Origin: CAYSQW01 sp964433135
Lineage (GTDB): Bacteria; Acidobacteriota; Aminicenantia; Aminicenantales; Aminicenantaceae
DNA length: 64,000 bases
Assembly: GCA_964433135.1 (NCBI GenBank)
Contig: CAYSQW010000001.1
Coordinates: 124,001 to 188,000 of the forward strand
Direction: 5' to 3'
In this document: positions 8,923-18,199 of the stretch, one piece after another
How positions within the stretch are numbered: the first letter of the stretch is position 1
Layout of the letters: every line of letters begins with the position of its first letter
Notes under the pieces: generated by a model
What the model saw: the letters and a program-made list of their open reading frames with translations, nothing else
Told to the model about the DNA's origin: nothing
Databases searched by the model: none
Position numbers and translations under genes: made by a program

Positions 8923-9936
8923 TTATACCTCCGCTCCTCTCAATTCGTGCGTCCCCCGCAAAACCTCGGCATGGATTTTTTCCTGGACTTGGTTCGTTAC
9001 ATAGTCCTTGGCAAGCCGAATGGCGTTCTTCACCGCGACCGGGTTGGACCGGCCGTGTCCGATGATACAAACTCCGTTGATTCCCAGGAGATGAGCCCCT
9101 CCGTATTCAGAGTAATCCACCCGCTTGAACAATTTTTTCAAATGCCTCTTCATCAGCAGGAAGCCGAGTTTGGCAAAAACATTTTTCATGATTTCGACCC
9201 GGGCCATGCGCGCAAAGGAGTCCAAAACCCCCTCACTCGTCTTGAGCGCGACGTTTCCGGTAAAGCCGTCGCTGACGATCACATCGGCCTTGCCAGAATA
9301 GAGGTCTCTTCCTTCGATATTGCCGATAAAATTCAACGGCGCCGCGGTAAGCCGCTCATAGACATCCCGGGTCAGGTCGTTCCCCTTCCCGCCCTCCTCT
9401 CCAATGCTCATGAGCGCGACACGAGGCCTTTCCAGCCCCATGACGCTCTCCATGAAGATGCGGCCCATCTGGGCAAACTGTTCCAGGTGCTGGGGCTTAC
9501 AGTTGGCGTTCGCGCCGACATCCGTTAGCAGTGTTGAGCCGTTGAGAGAGGGAACCAGCAGGGCCAGAGAGGGCCTTTCCACGCCCTCGATAGCGCCCAG
9601 GACTTTCTTGGAGATATAAACCACCGCTCCAGTATTGCCGTTGCTGACGAAGGCATCGGCTCTTTTTTCCTTGACCAACTGTGTTCCTATCCGGATGGAC
9701 GATTTTCCCTTTTTTCGAAAAGACCGCAGTCCTTCGCTCATGCCGATGGACTCCGATGCCCCGATGACCTCGATATGAGCGCGGGAACAATCCAAGCCTT
9801 TCAGTTCACGCCGAATAAGGGTTTCGTCACCGACCAGCAACACCTCCGTCTGGAACTCCCGGGCGGCGCTGACCGCCCCTTTGACGATAATCCCGGGGCC
9901 GTAATCACCCCCCATGGCATCAACCGCAACTCGCAT
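8923..9936 (-). CDS. plsX: Phosphate acyltransferase PlsX
   Basis: Converts acyl-ACP to acyl-phosphate for phospholipid synthesis. About 337 residues with the characteristic VAVDAMGGDYGPG start, GNTGAVV and the SDGFTGNVALKTSEG segment. The ATG at 9936 is preferred; a TTG directly before it is possible, and GGAGG lies just upstream of both. The gene sits between rpmF and fabG, the standard arrangement linking ribosome, phospholipid and fatty acid synthesis genes. Confidence 0.96.
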   Translation of the reverse strand: MRVAVDAMGGDYGPGIIVKGAVSAAREFQTEVLLVGDETLIRRELKGLDCSRAHIEVIGASESIGMSEGLRSFRKKGKSSIRIGTQLVKEKRADAFVSNGNTGAVVYISKKVLGAIEGVERPSLALLVPSLNGSTLLTDVGANANCKPQHLEQFAQMGRIFMESVMGLERPRVALMSIGEEGGKGNDLTRDVYERLTAAPLNFIGNIEGRDLYSGKADVIVSDGFTGNVALKTSEGVLDSFARMARVEIMKNVFAKLGFLLMKRHLKKLFKRVDYSEYGGAHLLGINGVCIIGHGRSNPVAVKNAIRLAKDYVTNQVQEKIHAEVLRGTHELRGAEV

Positions 9937-9949
9937 CAAGCCTCCGGCA

Positions 9950-10132
9950 TCAATCCCCGGTACCTTCGATCACTTGACGGCCCTTATAGAATCCGCATTC
10001 CGGGCAGGCCCGGTGCGGGAGCTTGGGGTTACCGCAGTTGGAGCACACGGACATAGAGGGAACCTCAAGTCCGTCGTGACTTCGTCTTTTCTTTGTTCTG
10101 GAATGTGAATGTCTTCTTTTCGGATTAGCCAT
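9950..10132 (-). CDS. rpmF: 50S ribosomal protein L32
   Basis: A 60-residue basic protein, MANPKRRHSHSRTKKRRS at the N-terminus, with a zinc-ribbon pair CSNC and CPEC. It directly follows the DUF177 gene with no gap and precedes plsX, a conserved gene order in bacteria. Confidence 0.97.
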   Translation of the reverse strand: MANPKRRHSHSRTKKRRSHDGLEVPSMSVCSNCGNPKLPHRACPECGFYKGRQVIEGTGD

Positions 10133-10651
10133 TTAACTTTTGTCTCTTAAAAATATCTTTAATTTTCCTAAACGCGTATCCGCGTTTTTTTGAGAGCATG
10201 TGCAATCCCCGTTATCGATCAATTGACCGCACACGGGGCAAATGCCTTGGCAGTCTTCCGAACACAACGGTCGTGTCGGAAACGTCAGGTTCAGCTGCTC
10301 CAGCACCACCTCTTCGAGATTCAGCGATCGGCTGTAGTAGAACAGCCTGTTGACATCATCGCGTTCCAGCTGTTCCTTGACTACATCTAATTCTTCCGGA
10401 AGAAAAACCAGATCGAAATGAGTATCGACTTCAAACTCGAAAGGGGAAAGACAACGGCAGCAGATGAAGTTGACGAGAGTGGAAATCCGCCCCTTTACAT
10501 AAACCTCCTCCCCCTGCTTACGAATAAAAACATCCGCGTGCAGAGGCTTCAACAGCACGGCGTTTTCTTCCACAAAATCCTCATTGTGGAATTCAAAATC
10601 CCGGCTGATATTCAAACCGCCAGAGGGAAGTCTATCAATATCGATGTTCAT
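10133..10651 (-). CDS. yceD: DUF177 (YceD) family protein
   Basis: A 172-residue DUF177 protein. The family is linked to 23S rRNA or large-subunit processing and is almost always encoded before rpmF, as here. Two Cys-rich spots are visible: CCRCLSPF in the middle and CQGICPVCG near the C-terminus, probably a zinc site. The ATG at 10651 is preferred (GAGAG just upstream); a TTG four codons earlier is possible. It is the first gene of the lipid operon and has a near-consensus promoter. Confidence 0.9.
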   Translation of the reverse strand: MNIDIDRLPSGGLNISRDFEFHNEDFVEENAVLLKPLHADVFIRKQGEEVYVKGRISTLVNFICCRCLSPFEFEVDTHFDLVFLPEELDVVKEQLERDDVNRLFYYSRSLNLEEVVLEQLNLTFPTRPLCSEDCQGICPVCGQLIDNGDCTCSQKNADTRLGKLKIFLRDKS

Positions 10652-10676
10652 GTTTTCTCTCAAAAAAAGTCAATCT

Positions 10677-10704
10677 ATTATATCATTCTACTTTACTTTG
10701 TCAA
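10677..10704 (-). promoter_or_regulatory. Near-consensus sigma-70 promoter of the DUF177-rpmF-plsX-fab operon
   Basis: Minus strand: TTGACA (10699-10704), 16-base spacer, TATAAT (10677-10682). Both hexamers match consensus exactly. It lies 26 bases before the ATG at 10651, so the 5' untranslated region is short. Confidence 0.8.
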
Positions 10705-10779
10705 CAATCTTGTCCCCCCGGAGGAAGCCGGTGACGGCAGCGGTTTTCGGCGATATAATCCATGCTTCGCATTCCCTTC

Positions 10780-10807
10780 TTGCCAAAGTCTTCTCGCAGA
10801 GTATAAT
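10780..10807 (+). promoter_or_regulatory. Predicted sigma-70 promoter of the 83-residue conserved gene
   Basis: TTGCCA (10780-10785), 16-base spacer, TATAAT (10802-10807). It lies 25 bases before the ATG at 10832 and points away from the DUF177 operon promoter, so the 168-base gap is a divergent promoter region. Confidence 0.6.
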
Positions 10808-10831
10808 AAATAGGAATAAGGAAATCCAACA

Positions 10832-11083
10832 ATGGCCGGATACAACACGGAGATCGACCGACTCGGGGTAAGATATCACGTACAAACCCAGGACAAAGGT
10901 CCGCGGGCTCCCTATATCGAATCCATTATCTTCAAATCGGGACGCGTTCTCTCCTCCAGAAGGAACTCCTATATCGAGCACCTCGAGCATCCGGATCTGA
11001 AAAGCAAACTGCGGGAGCTTCTTAAGAAACAACACCAGATGATTCTGGATGAAGTTTCCTCGGGCAGATTCGACCACTGCTGA
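10832..11083 (+). CDS. Conserved small protein of unknown function (83 aa)
   Basis: An 83-residue soluble protein, MAGYNTEIDRLGVRYHVQ at the start, with GPRAPYIESIIFKSGRVLSS in the middle and a charged helical C-terminus. The YHVQT-D-G-PYIES pattern is one I have seen in small uncharacterised proteins from several phyla; I do not know a function. It has its own promoter and a GGAAA ribosome site, which supports it as a real gene. It precedes polA by 115 bases. Confidence 0.75.
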   Translation: MAGYNTEIDRLGVRYHVQTQDKGPRAPYIESIIFKSGRVLSSRRNSYIEHLEHPDLKSKLRELLKKQHQMILDEVSSGRFDHC

Positions 11084-11198
11084 TGTCCGAAGAGAACCGG
11101 GTATTTCGAACTTCCCGTATCCTCGGATCCGGAGGGCTTTCGGTTTCCTGAAGCCGCTTTCCGCGAATCCGATCAATCCACACGCAAGGATGACCTAA

Positions 11199-13874
11199 AT
11201 GGCGGAAAAGAAGATCTTTTTCATCGACGGCAATTCTCTGCTCTACCGTTCCTTCTACGCAATCCGGCGGCTCTCCAATTCCAAGGGTTTTCCCACCAAC
11301 GCCATCTTCGGATTCCTGACCAGCTTGAATAAGTTTATCGTTTCCGAATCACCTCAATACCTTGGGATCGTCTTCGACTCCAAGGGACCGACCATCCGTC
11401 ATGACGCTTTCAAGGAATACAAGGCAAACCGCAAACCCATGCCGGAAGACCTGATCCCCCAGGTGCCTGTCCTGAAAGAGATCCTTAACGCCCTCAATAT
11501 CCCTGTTTTCGAAATGGCCGCTTATGAAGGGGACGACCTGTTGGGAAGCCTGGCGCGCCGGGCTACGGAACTTCAAATTCCTTCGGTGATCGTGACCAAC
11601 GACAAAGATCTCTACCAGCTTGTGGACCAGGGAACCTCGGTATACAACTTAAACAAAGAGGCCCTCATGGACGAGACCGCCGTCAAGGAGTCATTCGGCG
11701 TTGCTCCGAACCAGGTTGTCGATGTTTTGGCGCTTTGGGGAGATCCTTCGGATAACATCCCGGGAGTTCCGGGGATCGGGGAAAAGACGGCCAAGTCTTT
11801 GATGACACAATTCGGCTCGCTGGAATCCCTTCTGGAAAATCTCGGTCAGATCAAAAATCCCAGGATTCGCCAGAAGCTCGAGGACAATCTTGAAAAACTG
11901 CACATCAGCCGTCAACTCGCCACCATTAAAAAAGATCTTGAGCTTCCTTTTGATTTGGATACATTCCGCCTCTCCGAACCGGATATCGACAAACTGGCTC
12001 CGCTGCTGCGGGATCTGGGCTTTTCCTCCCTTCTGGCCGGATATCTCAAAGCAGCCCCCGCTCCCGAAACGCGCTACCGGGCGATCCAAACACCTCGTGA
12101 ACTGGACGCGTTGATCGAACAGATCAAGTCCAAGCGCCGCCTCTCTATCGACACCGAAACCACGAGCCCCTTTCCCACTCAGGCTCGTCTGGTGGGCATC
12201 TCCTTCGCCACAGATCCAGGAGAAGCTTATTATCTGCCTCTGGGGCACGATGCCGACATCGTTTCTCGGCAGATTGCCAAGCATGCCGCATTTCAACGGC
12301 TCCGTCCGGTTCTCGCCGATCCGAAGATCAAGAAAATCGGGCAAAACATCAAATATGACCGCATCGTGCTGCAGCGGGAAGGCCTCCCTCTGGCCGGAAT
12401 CGAGCTTGACTCCATGATCCTCTCCTATCTTCTGGAGCCTAATTGGGGAAAGCATGGACTCGATCGGCTCGCTCTCTCCCATCTCCAAATAAAAACCATC
12501 TCCTACCACGATATCGTCGGTAAAGGAAAAGAGGAACGCACCATGAACGCGGTTCCCGTCGATCGGGTCACACCCTATGCCTGCCAGGACGCGGATCTGG
12601 CCCTGCGGCTGTCCGATCGACTCTGGGCATCGGTCAAAAGTCAAGGTCTGGACAAGATATACCGCGATTTCGAGCAACCCCTGATAGAGGTTCTGGCGGA
12701 CATGGAAACTTGTGGTGTCCAAGTCGACGCCGGTCTTCTCAGCCGCCTGTCTCAGGATCTGGGAGAGGAACTTCAAGCCCTGGAAAAACGAATCTTCTCC
12801 ATCAGCGGAGAGTCTTTCAACATAAATTCTCCCCAACAGCTGGCACATATCCTCTTCGATAAGATGGGGCTTCTCCCCTCCCGGAAAACCAAAATCACAA
12901 AAAACCGCTCCACAAACGTAGACGTCCTCAAGGACCTGGCCCGGCAATCTCCTATCGCAGACCACGTCCTGGAATACCGGCAGCTCTCCAAGTTAAAATC
13001 AACCTATGCGGACGCTCTTCCACTGATGATCAACCCCCAAACCGGCCGCATCCATACCTCCTACAACCAGACGGTCGCCTCAACCGGAAGACTGTCGAGC
13101 AGCGACCCCAACCTCCAGAATATCCCCGTCCGCGGCGAACGGGGCCGGCGGTTCCGCGCTTCGTTTATTCCCTCTCCGGGTCATCTTTTTCTCGGTGCCG
13201 ATTATTCCCAAATCGAGCTGCGAATTCTGGCTCACCTCTCCCAGGACCCGGCCATGATTGAGACTTTCCGCCGCGGAGGAGACGTTCATGCCGAAACCGC
13301 GGAACGCGTTTTCTCCCAATCCGCCTCTCTTTTTGAGGAGGAACGCAGGCGGCGCGCCAAAATCATTAATTTCAGCATCATATACGGCACTTCCGCCTTT
13401 TCCCTTGCCAAGGAACTGTCAACTTCGAATGCGGAGGCCCGGAAGTTCATCGACCTTTATTTCGAAAAATATCCGGGCGTCCGAAAATTCCTGGACGACT
13501 GCGTGGAAACGGCCCGCGATCGCGGTTACTCCGAAACCCTCTTCGGAAGAAAGAGGCCGGTTCCGGAATTGCGCCAGGCCAACAGGGTCACGCAACAAGC
13601 GGGGCGCCGCATCGCCCTCAATACTCCTATCCAGGGAACCGCAGCGGATCTTATGAAAAAAGCCATGATCGATATCTGGAAAGAACTGAGGCGTCTCAAA
13701 CTTAAGAGCCGGATGATCATCCAAGTTCACGATGAGCTTATTTTCGAGGTTCCCAAGGAAGAATGCGACACAATGGAAGCTCTCGTTAAAGAAAAGATGG
13801 AAGCCGTCCACCCTCTCAGCATTCCGCTGAGCATCCACCTCGGATGGGGGATCAACTGGGCCGAGACCAAATAG
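11199..13874 (+). CDS. polA: DNA polymerase I
   Basis: Full-length 891-residue Pol I. The 5' nuclease domain spans about 1-290 (FFIDGNSLLYRSFYA; GIPGVPG-like GVPGIGEKTA region). The 3'-5' proofreading domain (about 300-480) keeps its acidic residues: SIDTETTS, the NIKYD site and YACQD. The polymerase domain has motif A DYSQIELRILAHLS, motif B RRRAKIINFSIIYG and motif C QVHDELIFEV. All three activities therefore look intact. It converges on the SSS symporter gene with 27 bases between them. Confidence 0.98.
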   Translation: MAEKKIFFIDGNSLLYRSFYAIRRLSNSKGFPTNAIFGFLTSLNKFIVSESPQYLGIVFDSKGPTIRHDAFKEYKANRKPMPEDLIPQVPVLKEILNALNIPVFEMAAYEGDDLLGSLARRATELQIPSVIVTNDKDLYQLVDQGTSVYNLNKEALMDETAVKESFGVAPNQVVDVLALWGDPSDNIPGVPGIGEKTAKSLMTQFGSLESLLENLGQIKNPRIRQKLEDNLEKLHISRQLATIKKDLELPFDLDTFRLSEPDIDKLAPLLRDLGFSSLLAGYLKAAPAPETRYRAIQTPRELDALIEQIKSKRRLSIDTETTSPFPTQARLVGISFATDPGEAYYLPLGHDADIVSRQIAKHAAFQRLRPVLADPKIKKIGQNIKYDRIVLQREGLPLAGIELDSMILSYLLEPNWGKHGLDRLALSHLQIKTISYHDIVGKGKEERTMNAVPVDRVTPYACQDADLALRLSDRLWASVKSQGLDKIYRDFEQPLIEVLADMETCGVQVDAGLLSRLSQDLGEELQALEKRIFSISGESFNINSPQQLAHILFDKMGLLPSRKTKITKNRSTNVDVLKDLARQSPIADHVLEYRQLSKLKSTYADALPLMINPQTGRIHTSYNQTVASTGRLSSSDPNLQNIPVRGERGRRFRASFIPSPGHLFLGADYSQIELRILAHLSQDPAMIETFRRGGDVHAETAERVFSQSASLFEEERRRRAKIINFSIIYGTSAFSLAKELSTSNAEARKFIDLYFEKYPGVRKFLDDCVETARDRGYSETLFGRKRPVPELRQANRVTQQAGRRIALNTPIQGTAADLMKKAMIDIWKELRRLKLKSRMIIQVHDELIFEVPKEECDTMEALVKEKMEAVHPLSIPLSIHLGWGINWAETK

Positions 13875-13901
13875 CCGCTCATGCAAAGGAAAACGCCGGG
13901 C

Positions 13902-15437
13902 TCACCAAAACAGGACATACAGTCCCACCGTCATCAAGATCACTCCCAGCCCCAACCACAAGACGACGGAAGATGAGCGCATGTCTATCCCGCTTCTTGC
14001 GGGAAGGGATTTGGGCTCCCTCAGGGGGCGCCATAAAGTCAGAGCTCCCATCGCCAGGATTAACACGCCGAAGGTAATGGCCATTTTATTGAGAAATACA
14101 ATGTGATCGAAACAGCGGAGATGGAGGATTCCGTAGACCGGGACGTTCAAAACCAGGGCCGCCACCGCGGCCGATGCCGGAGCGCGTCGAAAGATCAAAC
14201 CGAATGCAAAAGCGGCCAGGATTCCGGGTGAGATAAAGCCCTGAAAATCCTGAATGTAGTGAAAAATGCCCTGCAGCTTGGGATCACCCAACAGCGGAGC
14301 GATCAGACAACCTACGACCACGAAACACACCGTCATGATCCGCCCGATGCGTATCAATGCGCTCGATGAAGCCTCTTTTTTCCAATGCCGTCTATAAAGA
14401 TCCATGGTAAAAATCGTAGACGCGGAATTGAGCATGGAGTCCAGCGTGCTCATGATCGCACCGAAGATCGCGGCGAACATGAATCCTCTCAGACCCACCG
14501 GAATCAGGTTCTTGATAAGGAGGGGATAAGCTTGGTCGCTGGTTGCAAGCTGCCCCCCATAAAGCTGCAACGCGATGATTCCAGGGATAACGATAATAAA
14601 AGGAATCAGCAGTTTCAATCCGGCGGCAAAAACGATCCCCAGCTGTCCTTGCCGCAGAGACCGGGCCCCCAGGGTACGCTGGGAAATGTATTGGTTCAGC
14701 CCCCAGTAATACAGATTGGGGATCCAGATTCCGATAATCAAGGCCGTCCAGGGGATTTCGGGGTGTTCGGCTGGCAGGATCATGTGCAGCTTATCGGCAT
14801 TCGCCGCCAGAAAGGGCTTGATGCCTCCGACGGCGGCGAGGCCGAGAAAAAGCGTGACGGCTCCCCCGATCAGCAGGGCCGATCCCTGGATCAAATCCGC
14901 CCAGACCACGGCTTTCAAACCCCCGATCGTTGTATAGAACGCGGCGAGGACACCGATGATCCAGACGGCGGACGTTAGGTTAATCCCGAAAATCGTATGC
15001 AGCGTCAAGCCGCCCGAATAAAGGACGGCGGAGATGGTTACTCCGATATAAACGATCATCGTGTAAAACGCCATAATGGCGCGGGGCAGGGGGCCGTAAC
15101 GGTGCTCCAGGAATTCCGGGATGGTATAGATTCCGCTCCTTAAAAACTTGGGAAGAAAAAACAGCGCCACGAAGACGAGGGTTATCGCGGCCACCCATTC
15201 ATAACTGGCTACGGCCAGTCCCACCGCCCCCGCCCCTTGGCCGGACTGGCCTACGATCTGTTCCGTGGAAATGTTGGAGGCGATCAGCGAAAATCCGATC
15301 AGATACCATCCGAGATTGCGTCCAGCTAGAAAATAATCCTCATGCGTCGCTTTTTTTCGGCTTTTATATAGACTGGTTCCGACGACGAAACCGATAAACC
15401 CCAGAAAGACCCCTATGTCCAACCACGAGAGATCCAT
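13902..15437 (-). CDS. Sodium:solute symporter (SSS/SGLT family)
   Basis: A 511-residue inner-membrane transporter with about 13-14 membrane segments. The segment ASNISTEQIVGQSGQGA is the SGLT-like sodium-site region of the first core helix, and WIPNLYYWGLNQYISQR is also SGLT-like. This points to Na+-driven uptake of a sugar or related solute, but substrate cannot be named. The ATG at 15437 has GGAGG eight bases upstream; a TTG 24 bases earlier is less likely. No catabolic genes are adjacent. Confidence 0.9.
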   Translation of the reverse strand: MDLSWLDIGVFLGFIGFVVGTSLYKSRKKATHEDYFLAGRNLGWYLIGFSLIASNISTEQIVGQSGQGAGAVGLAVASYEWVAAITLVFVALFFLPKFLRSGIYTIPEFLEHRYGPLPRAIMAFYTMIVYIGVTISAVLYSGGLTLHTIFGINLTSAVWIIGVLAAFYTTIGGLKAVVWADLIQGSALLIGGAVTLFLGLAAVGGIKPFLAANADKLHMILPAEHPEIPWTALIIGIWIPNLYYWGLNQYISQRTLGARSLRQGQLGIVFAAGLKLLIPFIIVIPGIIALQLYGGQLATSDQAYPLLIKNLIPVGLRGFMFAAIFGAIMSTLDSMLNSASTIFTMDLYRRHWKKEASSSALIRIGRIMTVCFVVVGCLIAPLLGDPKLQGIFHYIQDFQGFISPGILAAFAFGLIFRRAPASAAVAALVLNVPVYGILHLRCFDHIVFLNKMAITFGVLILAMGALTLWRPLREPKSLPARSGIDMRSSSVVLWLGLGVILMTVGLYVLFW

Positions 15438-15546
15438 CCCGCTGTCCTCCAGTATTTTCAATCGGGGACGGCGAGCGCGGCCCCCATCGTCTTACGAATA
15501 CAAATCCGACTCCTTCTCCGGCACGTCAGGTGTTCCGGATCCGGGG

Positions 15547-16677
15547 CTACGGCCGGAGGGCCTTGTTGAAGACACGGTAGCGCTTGTACAGTTTCCCGCC
15601 CATCTTTTCCATTTCAGCCCTTACTTTAACATTGGTCTCCATTTCATGATGGGTGTCCATGATTTCGAGGCCGGCTTCGTGTGCGGACATGATCATCTTG
15701 GATCCCATATAGGCATCCAGACCGCGACCGCGATATTCATCCTTTACCGCACCGAGCAGCAGGTCCAGCTGTTTCGTGGTTCTGGCCGCCCGCAGGATCT
15801 TCAAAAAACCGAATGGAAAAAGACGTCCCCGCGCTTTCTGGATCCCTTCGGTTATATCCGGAATCCCGATAATAAAGGCGACCACTTCTTCATCTTTCTT
15901 TACGGCTTTTACAAATCGAGGATCGAGGACGGGGATATACCGCTTACCCAGCTCCTCCATCTCCCTTTCGTCGAGATTTGCATACCCGTATATATTGCTG
16001 TTGGAGTAACATTCGTTCATCAGGTGCAGAATCGGTTTCACCCATGTTTTCAGTTGCTTCCGGGATTTGAACTCGATCACGTTGAAAACACCTTTTCTCT
16101 CCACCCTTTCGCAGATCCGTTTATAAAAGTCCGGAAGCTCCTTGGGCACATCCAGTTTATATACATAATAATCGAGCTCTTTGGTATAGCCCTGTTTTTC
16201 CACCAACTCCGGCATCCACTCGAAGTTATAACAGGTTGCGATGGTTGCCCGGTGCTCGAACCCTTCGACCAGGAAGCCCTCCGGATCCTGGTCGGTAAAT
16301 CCATAGGGACCGATGATCTTATTCATCCCTTTTTCACGGGCCCAATCCTCGATCGCCGTCAGCAGCGCCCGAACGACCTCCTCGTCGTGCGGGGATTCGA
16401 TGAATCCGAAACGGGCGGTTTTTTCACCTTGGGTTTCGTTATAGCGTCGATTGATGATTCCCATGATGCGCCCGACCGGCCGACCGTCCCTGAAGGCAAG
16501 CAGAAGACGCGTGTCGGAAGAAGCGAACGCCGGATTTTTATCCGGATTAAAGTACTTGAATTCATCGCTGTATATGGGATGAACCCAATTCTTATGCCCG
16601 GCATGCAGCTTTTCCGGCAGATAAATAAAAGTTTTTAAGTCTTTCTTACCGTTGACTTGCTCTAACGTTACCGTCAT
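15547..16677 (-). CDS. GNAT-type N-acetyltransferase-like protein
   Basis: A 376-residue protein with a GNAT fold in the C-terminal part: VVAFIIGIPDITEG, then LLLGAVKDEYRGRGLDAYMG, the acetyl-CoA pyrophosphate-loop-like region, and ETNVKVRAEMEKMGGKLYKR at the end. The N-terminal half (LPEKLHAGHKNWVHPIYSDE, then RPVGRIMGIINRRYNE) looks like a second, degenerate GNAT-like domain. Proteins of this layout are widespread and uncharacterised. The ATG at 16677 is preferred over an upstream GTG because of a GGGGCGAAAGA site. It is divergent from rnfC. Confidence 0.78.
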   Translation of the reverse strand: MTVTLEQVNGKKDLKTFIYLPEKLHAGHKNWVHPIYSDEFKYFNPDKNPAFASSDTRLLLAFRDGRPVGRIMGIINRRYNETQGEKTARFGFIESPHDEEVVRALLTAIEDWAREKGMNKIIGPYGFTDQDPEGFLVEGFEHRATIATCYNFEWMPELVEKQGYTKELDYYVYKLDVPKELPDFYKRICERVERKGVFNVIEFKSRKQLKTWVKPILHLMNECYSNSNIYGYANLDEREMEELGKRYIPVLDPRFVKAVKKDEEVVAFIIGIPDITEGIQKARGRLFPFGFLKILRAARTTKQLDLLLGAVKDEYRGRGLDAYMGSKMIMSAHEAGLEIMDTHHEMETNVKVRAEMEKMGGKLYKRYRVFNKALRP

Positions 16678-16817
16678 TCTTTCGCCCCGATTGTGCCCAT
16701 AAATCAGCACGTTAAATTTTTTCTATCTTAACCGACATTAATTCAAAAGGCAAAGAAATCGTTGCTTTAGGAACGTCAACCGAATCGACCTTCGGCACAT
16801 GCATATATACTTTTGGG

Positions 16818-16847
16818 TTGACAAAGGGCCTTGAGAATGAATAAACT
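16818..16847 (+). promoter_or_regulatory. Predicted promoter of the rnf operon
   Basis: TTGACA (16818-16823), 18-base spacer, TAAACT (16842-16847), 32 bases before the rnfC ATG at 16880. The -35 is perfect; the -10 has two mismatches. Confidence 0.5.
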
Positions 16848-16879
16848 TTAGGATTCCAAAATATTGGAAAGTGGAGACC

Positions 16880-18199
16880 ATGAAAGCCAAAACGTTTCCC
16901 CGCGGAGTTCATCCTCCGGAGCATAAAGAATTTACGGCCGCAAAGCCGTTTGAAGTCCTTCCGCCTCCTGAAAAGGTATATATTCCCCTGAATCAACACT
17001 TCGGGAAACCGGCAGAACCCCTTGTAAAAAAGGGGGATGAGGTTTTTCTCGGACAAAAGATCGGAGAATGTAGCGGCCTTTTCTCGGCATCCGTTCATTC
17101 CAGCGTTTCCGGAAAAGTGACGGCCGTAGACGGTTATCATCACCCCTCGGGCAAGCCGGTTCCGACGGTCACTGTAGCCAATGACGGTGAAGACCGCTTG
17201 GCCTCCGATATCAAGGGCGTTGCCGATCCATTCGCTTTGAGCCCGGACGAGATCCGGGAACGTATCCGGGAGGCCGGCATCGTCGGGCTCGGCGGCGCGG
17301 CATTCCCTACCGCCGTGAAATTGTCGCCGCCCAAAGACAAACCGGTTGATACGATCGTCCTGAACGGATGCGAATGCGAACCCGTCCTCACCGCGGACTA
17401 CCGTTTGATGCTGGAATCGTCGGACGCCGTACTCCAAGGCGCCGAACTCGTCCGCAAGGCCGCCGGCGCGGAGAAGGTCATCATCGGCATCGAGGACAAC
17501 AAAAAGGATGTGTTCGCACTCTTTCAGGAGAGAGCCAAGGGGCCGAAAACCGAAGTCGTCCTTCTCAAAACCAAATACCCGCAGGGCGCGGAAAAGAATC
17601 TTATCTATGCCCTTCTCAAGCGGGAAGTTCCCCGGGGAGGCTTGCCCTTCGATGTCGGCGTCGTCGTTCAAAACGTGGGCACGGTCAAAGCCGTCTGGGA
17701 TGCCGTCAGCCGCGGCCTTCCTCTTTACGAAAGAGCCGTTACGGTTTCAGGGCCCGGAATCCGGGACCCCAAGAACCTCATCGTACGGATCGGAACTCCC
17801 TTTAAAACAGCAATCGAGCACTGTGGAGGTTTGATCGAAGGCGCTAACCTCATGATCATGGGCGGCCCCATGATGGGAATCTCCCAATGGAATCCCGATA
17901 TCCCCGTGATCAAGGGAACATCCGGGATATTAGCCTGGCCGCTTCCCGAAGGCGTTTCGGAATACAAATGCATTCGCTGCGGCCGCTGCGTCGAACACTG
18001 CCCCATGGGGCTCGTCCCGACCCTGCTCATGAAATACGTGAAGAACGATATCCTTTCCGAAGCCGAACAATGGGGCATCCTCGACTGCGTCGAGTGCGGC
18101 TCCTGTCAGTATTCCTGTCCGGCTAAAATTCCGCTCGTCCAATGGCTTCGCCTTGGAAAGAATAAAATCATAAGCCAAAAACGGAAAAAGAGTGCATGA
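16880..18199 (+). CDS. rnfC: Rnf complex subunit RnfC
   Basis: Peripheral NADH/FMN- and Fe-S-binding subunit of the Rnf ferredoxin:NAD+ oxidoreductase, 439 residues. Order of parts: N-terminal barrel-like region (PRGVHPPEHK), nucleotide/FMN region with GIVGLGGAAFPTAVKL, SLBB-like domain, and two 4Fe-4S motifs, CIRCGRCVEHCP and CVECGSCQYSCP. The ATG at 16880 has GTGGAG close upstream; a GTG nine bases earlier is possible. It starts a CDGEAB-order operon, as in acetogens, and overlaps rnfD by 4 bases. Confidence 0.96.
   Translation: MKAKTFPRGVHPPEHKEFTAAKPFEVLPPPEKVYIPLNQHFGKPAEPLVKKGDEVFLGQKIGECSGLFSASVHSSVSGKVTAVDGYHHPSGKPVPTVTVANDGEDRLASDIKGVADPFALSPDEIRERIREAGIVGLGGAAFPTAVKLSPPKDKPVDTIVLNGCECEPVLTADYRLMLESSDAVLQGAELVRKAAGAEKVIIGIEDNKKDVFALFQERAKGPKTEVVLLKTKYPQGAEKNLIYALLKREVPRGGLPFDVGVVVQNVGTVKAVWDAVSRGLPLYERAVTVSGPGIRDPKNLIVRIGTPFKTAIEHCGGLIEGANLMIMGGPMMGISQWNPDIPVIKGTSGILAWPLPEGVSEYKCIRCGRCVEHCPMGLVPTLLMKYVKNDILSEAEQWGILDCVECGSCQYSCPAKIPLVQWLRLGKNKIISQKRKKSA

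Noticed and set aside
11691..12965. A 424-codon open frame on the minus strand
   Set aside because: Antisense to polA; no recognisable domain and polA is complete.
16712..17671. A 319-codon open frame on the minus strand upstream of the GNAT gene
   Set aside because: Antisense to rnfC, which has all expected motifs and operon context.
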